Of a stretch of 7,169 nucleotides of DNA, positions 1 through 4,605 are shown in pieces. The stretch lies in contig JABDJF010000578.1 of the NCBI GenBank assembly GCA_013002645.1, positions 1 to 7,169 on the forward strand. Reading direction: 5' to 3'. The notes under the pieces were generated by a model. That model was not told the DNA's origin. It did no database searches and saw nothing but the letters and a program-made list of their open reading frames with translations. Position numbers and translations under genes: made by a program. Positions within the stretch are counted from its first letter, which is position 1, and each line of letters starts with the position of its first letter. The stretch is from Myxococcales bacterium. GTDB lineage: Bacteria; Myxococcota_A; Polyangia; Polyangiales; Houyiibacteriaceae.

Positions 1-531
1 CTTCTGATACGCGAGAAATCCTTCGAACTCCTGAAGAGGCGCCAGGTCGAGCTCCTCGGCGCACGGCAACGCGCGAACTTCCGCGAAGCGCTGCCTCAGC
101 AAAGAGAGATTTGGCAAGATGCCGTAGAGCTCGAGGTACTGGTCCTTCTTGGCGCGATACCCGTGGCGGTCGTCCGGGAACTCGCCGCGCGCCAACGCCA
201 GATAGGTGGCACGGTACTCGCTCGGCTTCGGGACCTCGTCTCCTGACCCCTCGGTAAGAATGTACGGGGTCCAGGCTTCGCCGAGATCCAAGAGAAGGTG
301 GCCGTCTTCATCGGCCGTCGCGGCATCGACGTCGCCCTGTGCTTTCCCATCATTCCAGAGAGCCACTGGAGACTGCAGGATCGCCGGCTCCTCGTCCGCG
401 CTGCGAGCCGCCGTGGGCGAAGGCTTGGCCTCGCTTTCGACCGGAGCGGTGACAGGACCCTGCTTCGGTGTGCAGCCATAGAAAACTACACAGCCGAGAA
501 TCGACCATAATCCCAGGCGCCAACGAAACAC
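1..531 (-). CDS. Putative lipoprotein of unknown function, C-terminus cut by the window edge
   Basis: An open frame of 177 codons runs without a stop from a GTG at 531 to the left edge. The N-terminus is a lipoprotein-type signal peptide: FRWR as the positive n-region, a hydrophobic stretch over residues 6-18 and a candidate lipidation cysteine at C20 (VFYGC). C14 (ILGC) is a second, less well placed choice. A low-complexity linker rich in Ala, Pro, Glu and Ser follows (about 23-52), and then a more ordered acidic region. Residues about 105-160 look like a folded conserved segment (TYLALARGEFPDDRHG, then YLELYGILPNLSLLRQRF). The frame stays open upstream to a TTG at 564, but GTG 531 has the better ribosome-binding site and puts the positive residues at the N-terminus. 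I do not recognise the family. A periplasmic or cell-envelope role is inferred from the signal only. The gene is divergent from the kinase at 669. Confidence 0.8.
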   Translation of the reverse strand, partial: MFRWRLGLWSILGCVVFYGCTPKQGPVTAPVESEAKPSPTAARSADEEPAILQSPVALWNDGKAQGDVDAATADEDGHLLLDLGEAWTPYILTEGSGDEVPKPSEYRATYLALARGEFPDDRHGYRAKKDQYLELYGILPNLSLLRQRFAEVRALPCAEELDLAPLQEFEGFLAYQK

Positions 532-541
532 GACCCGGACA

Positions 542-545
542 CCTT
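542..545 (-). promoter_or_regulatory. Probable ribosome-binding site for the left lipoprotein
   Basis: AAGG on the minus strand lies 10 nt before the GTG at 531. It supports GTG 531 over the upstream in-frame TTG at 564, which has no purine-rich element in front of it. Confidence 0.4.
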
Positions 546-659
546 GGGCCCGAACCCGATGCAACGCAAATTTAGCGCCCGCAGAACGCAGTTTTGCCTT
601 GCGGTTTTGTTGAGTGCCGCCTCTAGGGTGACCCATCCTTACAGTTCCCCACTTCGTAC

Positions 660-663
660 GAGG
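660..663 (+). promoter_or_regulatory. Ribosome-binding site of the kinase gene
   Basis: GAGG lies 5 nt before the ATG at 669. This fixes the kinase start and agrees with the protein beginning just ahead of its helical N-terminal region. Confidence 0.6.
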
Positions 664-668
664 CAACC

Positions 669-2957
669 ATGGGAACTCCGGGCACCGTCCCCTTTCTTCT
701 AAATCAGCTGAGGCCACTCGGAAAAGGCGACGCGGCGCTCACTCAAGCGGCCGCATCCATCGCGTTGTCGAACGGTCAACCACAAACGATCGTCGATGTT
801 CTCCACGGCCGCGCCTTTCGCTACTACGCAGAAGGCCTGAGGCAGTACCTCGCAATTCGAACCGGCTCAACCGAGCGCGCGGAGCATTACCTGGCCAAGC
901 TTCGCGCCTTCGTTGCGAAAGCCGAAAGCGACGAGCTCCTCCAGGCGCCGGGCGTTCGCGCAAGGCTCTACAGGGCTGCCCGCGGCTACATGCACAACCA
1001 AAGCCGGCCGCACGAGGCGCCAACCAAAGACGTCTTGGAGGCGCTGCCCTGGCGCGCCCTTCCCTCGGCGCATCACTCCACGAGCCCGCTCAATGGGCTG
1101 CGCTTCGACCTCAGCACCGAGGACTCTGAGCTCTTGGAGCTTCGCCACGCGCGGGAGCTGAGCATCGAAGAGCTGGCGTTCGTGTACGGCAAGCCGCCGG
1201 AGTTGATGGAAGAGCGCGTCGATGCGGCGATGGCGCAGGCGCAACAGATTCTCTCGGAGCACGGCGTTTCCGACGCCAGCCGCTTTGGTCGCGTCATCAT
1301 CGAGGCGTTTGCGCTCGAAGCCGCGCCGCGCGCTCCAGGCGAGAAGAACGAAATCGTCGAGCCCTTGTCCAACGGCACGATCGTCGGCGGGCGGTACTCC
1401 ATCGAGGCGCGCGTCGGGCTTGGCGCGTTTGGGGACGTGTACCGCGCCAAGGACACCGAAGTGCCCGGCCACGTCGTCGCGCTGAAAATGTTGCACCAGC
1501 CCGCGCACTCGAAGTCGGCCAAGCAATCTGCCCTGCGTGAGCTTCGACTCATCGCCTCGGTGTTCCATCCGTCGATCGTGCAGTTCAAGGACCACGGCTG
1601 GTTCGAGGAGCGGCTCTGGTTCGTCATGCCCTGGTACGACGGCGAGACGCTCGAGTCACGTCTGCAGCGTGAGCCCTTGAGTCGCGCCGAGGCACTCTCG
1701 ATTTTTCAGCCACTCGCGCGCGCACTCGCCGCAATGCACGCAGCTGGGGTGCGCCACCAAGACGTCAAACCGGAAAACATCTTTCTCGCTCGAATTCCAG
1801 GGTTCGGCACGGAGGAAGTTACGCCGGTGCTTCTCGACCTCGGCGTGGCCGCGACCGAGGCAGAGATGGTGGTCGCGGGGACGCCGACGTACTTTGCACC
1901 CGAGGTCGCTGCACAGTTTGCAACCGTCGAGAGCAAACCCGTGGTGAACAACAAAGCCGACGTATTCGCGCTGGCCCTTTCGCTTCGGAACGCCCTCGAG
2001 CCGGAAACCCAAGACGATGTTGCTGCAGGCGCGGTCGACACGTTCATCGAGAATCGCTCCAAGGAGACGCCTGGTGCACCAAGCCGTAAAGGTCTCAAAT
2101 ACCTCGCACCATTCTTCGACCGCTGGCTGAGTCTGGATGCCGCCGAGCGGCCCACGGCCGAAGAGCTTGCCGGAGAGTTCACTGCGCTGTCACTCCCCGA
2201 AGAGCGCCGCAAACGCGTGAAGACGATTCTGCGTTGGACGATTCCGATGGCGCTGGCCCTGCTCGGAGCATCCGGTGCCGCGGTGACCGTCTTCTATCAA
2301 CAGGCCGAAACCCAGCGCGAAGTGGCTCAGCAGGCGAAGCTAACCGCTTCGGACCTTCGCCGGGACCTCGCCGACACGCGGGAGATCGCCGAACAGTTGG
2401 AGCTCCGCTATGAGCAGAGCCGGCTGACGCGCACCGAGCTCGCGAAGCGCCTGGCACGCACCGACGGGGAGGTCGCAGCGCTCGAGACGCAGCTCAAAGA
2501 CGAGGAACGGCGCCTGACGCGCACCCGCGAGAAGCTCGCGCAGAACCGCCAAGAGAAGGCGACCATCGAACAGCACCTCTCGGAGACCGAGCGCGACCTT
2601 TCCGCGACCGAACGCTCGCTCGCAGGTGCGAATCAGAAGCTCGCTGCGACGGTCCAGAAGCTCAGCACCGAGCAAGAGCGCGGGGAGCTGATCCAACGCC
2701 GCCTCGATCGAGAAGGCGAGCGCCGACTGGAGCTTCAGGGCGAGATGGCCGCGCTCGACGCCCGCCTGAACGCCGAGCTCTCGAAAACCAAGGCGCTGCA
2801 GGACTCCGTCGCAAGGGCCGTCGCCGCGCGTAGCCGCGCCGAGCTCGAGCTCGAGTTCGCACAAGACGAGCTACGCGCTCTTCGCGATCGTCCGTCGCCC
2901 CACGCGCCGGAGCCAGATTCCGACCCGTCATCGGGCCAGCCGACGCCCGGAAGCTGA
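669..2957 (+). CDS. Membrane-anchored Ser/Thr protein kinase with N-terminal HTH-like region and C-terminal coiled coil
   Basis: A 762-residue eukaryotic-type (Hanks, PknB-like) protein kinase. The kinase domain spans about residues 243-505: glycine loop GLGAFG (250-255), ATP-binding Lys273 in VALK, helix-C Glu291, catalytic loop HQDVKPEN (363-370, Asp365, Lys367, Asn370), metal-binding Asp390 in DLG, GTPTYFAPE (404-412), Asp431 and Arg494. All key catalytic residues are present, so activity is expected. HQD instead of HRD makes it a non-RD kinase, and DLG replaces DFG. Residues 1-230 are mostly helical, and 150-197 resemble sigma-70 region 4 (LLELRHARELSIEELA). A basic stretch (ERRKRVK) precedes one transmembrane helix at about 521-543, so the kinase should face the cytoplasm and the C-terminal part the periplasm. 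Residues 545-740 form a long charged coiled coil, ending in a Pro/Ser-rich tail. There are no PASTA repeats. The likely role is signalling from the envelope; the substrate is unknown. Confidence 0.95.
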   Translation: MGTPGTVPFLLNQLRPLGKGDAALTQAAASIALSNGQPQTIVDVLHGRAFRYYAEGLRQYLAIRTGSTERAEHYLAKLRAFVAKAESDELLQAPGVRARLYRAARGYMHNQSRPHEAPTKDVLEALPWRALPSAHHSTSPLNGLRFDLSTEDSELLELRHARELSIEELAFVYGKPPELMEERVDAAMAQAQQILSEHGVSDASRFGRVIIEAFALEAAPRAPGEKNEIVEPLSNGTIVGGRYSIEARVGLGAFGDVYRAKDTEVPGHVVALKMLHQPAHSKSAKQSALRELRLIASVFHPSIVQFKDHGWFEERLWFVMPWYDGETLESRLQREPLSRAEALSIFQPLARALAAMHAAGVRHQDVKPENIFLARIPGFGTEEVTPVLLDLGVAATEAEMVVAGTPTYFAPEVAAQFATVESKPVVNNKADVFALALSLRNALEPETQDDVAAGAVDTFIENRSKETPGAPSRKGLKYLAPFFDRWLSLDAAERPTAEELAGEFTALSLPEERRKRVKTILRWTIPMALALLGASGAAVTVFYQQAETQREVAQQAKLTASDLRRDLADTREIAEQLELRYEQSRLTRTELAKRLARTDGEVAALETQLKDEERRLTRTREKLAQNRQEKATIEQHLSETERDLSATERSLAGANQKLAATVQKLSTEQERGELIQRRLDREGERRLELQGEMAALDARLNAELSKTKALQDSVARAVAARSRAELELEFAQDELRALRDRPSPHAPEPDSDPSSGQPTPGS

Positions 2958-2979
2958 GCGGTGGTCACGCGGGTCGCGG

Positions 2980-3156
2980 CTAGCGGCGGCCCTTGAAGCC
3001 CATCATGTCTTGAACGACGGACTCGCTCATCTCCGCGATTTCCGCTTCTTCGGCAATGCGCTCGGCGCAGTCTTCACAGACTTTGATGCGGCGCCTGTCT
3101 GCCTTGACGGCAACCAGCTCATCAACCTCGTCTTTGCATGATCGGCAGGTCGGCAC
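2980..3156 (-). CDS. Small Cys4 zinc-ribbon protein (58 residues)
   Basis: A short gene read from GTG 3156 to TAG 2980. The protein begins MPTCRSCKDEVDEL. It has two CxxC knuckles, Cys4/Cys7 and Cys27/Cys30 (CEDC), separated by 19 residues, which is the spacing of a treble-clef or zinc-ribbon fold. A glutamate-rich helix follows (about 31-46), then the tail DMMGFKGRR at the C-terminus. A metal-binding role is well supported by the four cysteines; the partner (nucleic acid or protein) is unknown, and no named family is assigned. The GTG start is supported by a GAGG 9 nt upstream that overlaps the end of the preceding gene. The gap to that gene's stop is only 6 nt, which implies translational coupling. 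The gene converges with the kinase, with 22 nt between the two stop codons and no clear terminator hairpin there. Confidence 0.82.
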   Translation of the reverse strand: MPTCRSCKDEVDELVAVKADRRRIKVCEDCAERIAEEAEIAEMSESVVQDMMGFKGRR

Positions 3157-3162
3157 GGCGCG

Positions 3163-3849
3163 CTACCTCGCCCGCGGGAGGAAACGGCTCACACCGGGGA
3201 GCAGAACGTTCTGGCGAACCGAGCGAAAGGCGCCGCCGAAGCCGGTTGGAAGTGCGCGGAACGCGATATCGACGTGCTTCTGATCGGTTTCGACGCCGTG
3301 CAGGGTGACGAACGACGTCAGTAAGGAGACGGCCCGCCGGACGAGTGGGTTTCTGCCAATCTTCGGATCGCGCATCAGGTCGAGCACGATTCGGTTCCCG
3401 TTGGCCTCGGCCAGAACCGGAGAGCGGCCGGGCATGAAGTTCACGAGCGTACCCGGATTCGAAAGGTCCAGCGCGCCGGACTTGATCAAGGCCGCGATCG
3501 GGGAGTCGGACTCGCCGTTGAGCTTGAGCTCCACTTCTTCGAGACGAAGCGCAACGGTAAGCTCCTCATCGTTGAACACGATGCGTTCTACGAAAACGAT
3601 CGCACCGGCACGAATCGGCGTGTTCATCAAGTCGACGTTGCCCGATAGACGAAGGCCTGGCGGAACGGAGTCGATGTGAAAGTCCTCGACCTTGCCGCTG
3701 CGCTCCGCCTGCTGGCCGAGCCAGCGCAGAGCAGCGAGCGGAACGCCGAACCGAAGGCCCAGCGCGCTGCGGACCGCGCGCCCAACCTCCTCGGGATGCA
3801 AACGCAGATATGAACGCAGGGCGTCGACTGTTTCTTGGGGTGTGGGCAT
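3163..3849 (-). CDS. Conserved-looking protein of unknown function, beta-rich (228 residues)
   Basis: The protein starts with an amphipathic helical part (about 1-50: ETVDALRSYLRLHPEEVG, then a moderately hydrophobic LGLRFGVPLAALRWLGQQ). It continues as alternating hydrophobic and polar strands (about 55-160), for instance GAIVFVERIVFND and LTVALRLEEVELKL, resembling a beta-sheet lipid-binding or scaffold fold. The C-terminus is basic (VSRFLPRAR). There is no signal peptide, full transmembrane helix, cysteine pair or catalytic motif, so a cytoplasmic location is most likely. I do not recognise the family. The ATG at 3849 is constrained by an in-frame TAG 15 nt upstream, and there is no Shine-Dalgarno sequence in front of it, so the mRNA may have a very short leader. 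The gene is followed after 6 nt by the zinc-ribbon gene, so the two products may act together; that link is inferred from spacing alone. Confidence 0.85.
   Translation of the reverse strand: MPTPQETVDALRSYLRLHPEEVGRAVRSALGLRFGVPLAALRWLGQQAERSGKVEDFHIDSVPPGLRLSGNVDLMNTPIRAGAIVFVERIVFNDEELTVALRLEEVELKLNGESDSPIAALIKSGALDLSNPGTLVNFMPGRSPVLAEANGNRIVLDLMRDPKIGRNPLVRRAVSLLTSFVTLHGVETDQKHVDIAFRALPTGFGGAFRSVRQNVLLPGVSRFLPRAR
3166..3169 (-). promoter_or_regulatory. Ribosome-binding site of the zinc-ribbon gene
   Basis: GAGG on the minus strand lies 9 nt before the GTG at 3156 and immediately before the TAG stop (3165-3163) of the upstream gene. It supports both the GTG start and coupled translation of the two genes. 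Confidence 0.6.
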
Positions 3850-3864
3850 GACCGAAGGAGTCTA

Positions 3865-3894
3865 ATGTTCCGACCGGCCCACGTAAATGGTCAA
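3865..3894 (-). promoter_or_regulatory. Candidate promoter for the unknown gene and zinc-ribbon gene
   Basis: On the minus strand, TTGACC (3894-3889) is a 5 of 6 match to a -35 box. It is followed after 18 nt by GAACAT (3870-3865), a weak -10 with the second A and final T conserved. Transcription would start only about 8-10 nt before the ATG at 3849, which fits the absence of a Shine-Dalgarno sequence there. This is a hand-drawn match in a 60-nt gap and could be chance. Confidence 0.3.
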
Positions 3895-3909
3895 TTCAGG
3901 GGACCCACA

Positions 3910-4545
3910 CTATGGGTTGACGATGATGGTCGTTGGGTCGCAAAAACCGCGGCCGTCCCCCAGATCGGTGCACTCAGGCGCCACGTCCGCCACTCTCGGA
4001 CACTCGTTGATCGTAGTGGGGTCGCAGATCCGCTGACAGGTCGGCCCGTTCCTGCCCTCCCCCTCACAGGTCGCTCCGGGGACGCACACGCAGACGCCGC
4101 CAAGGACGCAGTCGAGACTGAAGTCGCAGAGGAATCCGATGTCCCGCGGGAAGTACTCTGGGTTCTCCAGCTGACCGGGCAGGCAGAGCCAGAGCCCCGG
4201 ATCGGCGCCGCCGATGCCGCCGATACCGCCCAGTCCGCCTTCGCCGCCTGCGCCCGCTTCACCGCCCATGCCGCCCTCGCCGCCTGCGCCTGAGCTGCCG
4301 CCGACGCCTCCGGTGCCATCGAGCAGCTCGGCCGACTCCAAGCATGATGCTCCGCTAGCACAGCGGACCTGCTCGGGCTGACAGACCTTGATGCAGTAAT
4401 TCCCGTACACCGTGTCGGCGCAGATCGAACCGCCGCGGCACTCCGTCGTTTGGAAACACGCGCCACCGTCGTTGATCGGCGTCGCGCAAGCGAAGAGAAG
4501 CGCCGTCAACAGAGCAAAGGGCAAAAGGAGAGCTCTGGGGTTCAT
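3910..4545 (-). CDS. Cys-rich lipoprotein with internal glycine-rich linker
   Basis: A 211-residue exported lipoprotein. The signal peptide is MNPR, then a hydrophobic stretch over residues 5-19, then the lipobox LFAC with the lipidated cysteine at C20. The mature part has 18 further cysteines in two clusters, 30-68 (seven) and 121-202 (eleven). Between them lies a Gly-rich linker, about residues 77-113, built of GGx units. The even cysteine number and disulfide-friendly spacing (CVCVPGATC, for example) suggest a compact extracytoplasmic protein stabilised by disulfides. A short motif recurs near the end, CDPTTI at 174-179 and again at 202-207. Proteins of this style are common in myxobacteria, and their functions are mostly unknown. 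I chose ATG 4545. An in-frame TTG at 4563 would add six residues ahead of the signal peptide, and neither start has a clear ribosome-binding site. The gene lies 60 nt downstream of the fusion enzyme and 60 nt upstream of the unknown gene, all on the same strand. Confidence 0.88.
   Translation of the reverse strand: MNPRALLLPFALLTALLFACATPINDGGACFQTTECRGGSICADTVYGNYCIKVCQPEQVRCASGASCLESAELLDGTGGVGGSSGAGGEGGMGGEAGAGGEGGLGGIGGIGGADPGLWLCLPGQLENPEYFPRDIGFLCDFSLDCVLGGVCVCVPGATCEGEGRNGPTCQRICDPTTINECPRVADVAPECTDLGDGRGFCDPTTIIVNP
4207..4317 (-). repeat. Glycine-rich (GGx) low-complexity segment inside the lipoprotein gene
   Basis: About 37 codons encode repeated GGx units (GGVGG, GAGGEGG, GGLGGIGGIGG). 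On the plus strand this reads as a run of short GCC/CCG-type near-repeats. It is a degenerate coding repeat that links two Cys-rich halves. Such tracts are prone to replication slippage, so its length may vary between strains. Confidence 0.75.
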
Positions 4546-4605
4546 CGAGATGGTATGTAGCAAGAGAGCCGGGAGCGCGCGATTTTTGTACAGTGGAGGC
4601 CCTCG

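Larger units (their letters stand above)
532..668. promoter_or_regulatory. Divergent intergenic region between lipoprotein and kinase genes
   Basis: These 137 nt must hold the promoters of both divergent genes, unless a leader of one extends into the other. The centre (about 560-612) is more AT-rich than its surroundings. It carries an imperfect direct repeat, GCAGTTTTG at 588-596 and GCGGTTTTG at 601-609, a 13-nt period. I found no convincing sigma-70 -35/-10 pair on either strand, so the promoters may depend on another sigma factor or an activator. Confidence 0.45.

Noticed and set aside
96..479. Minus-strand Arg/Ser-rich frame overlapping the left lipoprotein
   Set aside because: It is in a different frame of the same strand from the lipoprotein gene, which has a signal peptide and ordered protein composition; the Arg/Ser-rich product is typical of a shadow frame.
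867..1595. 242-codon minus-strand open frame
   Set aside because: It is antisense to the kinase N-terminal region and glycine loop, and its translation has no recognisable motif or hydrophobic pattern.
2340..2864. 174-codon minus-strand open frame rich in Leu, Glu and Arg
   Set aside because: It is the antisense image of the coiled-coil codons of the kinase; the apparent regularity is inherited from the heptads.
2958..2979. Possible bidirectional terminator between the convergent kinase and zinc-ribbon genes
   Set aside because: The 22-nt gap has no stable inverted repeat followed by a T-run; only a GCTAGC hexamer palindrome lies nearby at 2979-2984.
3835..4293. Plus-strand open frame with an AAGGAG followed by ATG at 3865, which looks like a good start signal
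   Set aside because: The frame lies mostly antisense to the Cys-rich lipoprotein, which has a clear signal peptide, lipobox and cysteine pattern. The plus-strand product is low-complexity Arg/Ala/Asp-rich with no domain.
4201..4320. Possible tandem-repeat or CRISPR-like array
   Set aside because: The repeats are irregular codon-level GGx units within a coding frame, with no constant-length spacers.
4546..4605. Possible terminator or promoter between the fusion enzyme and the lipoprotein gene
   Set aside because: A near-palindromic GAGGGCCTC and an A-run are present, but the stem is only four base pairs, and no paired -35/-10 boxes with normal spacing were found.
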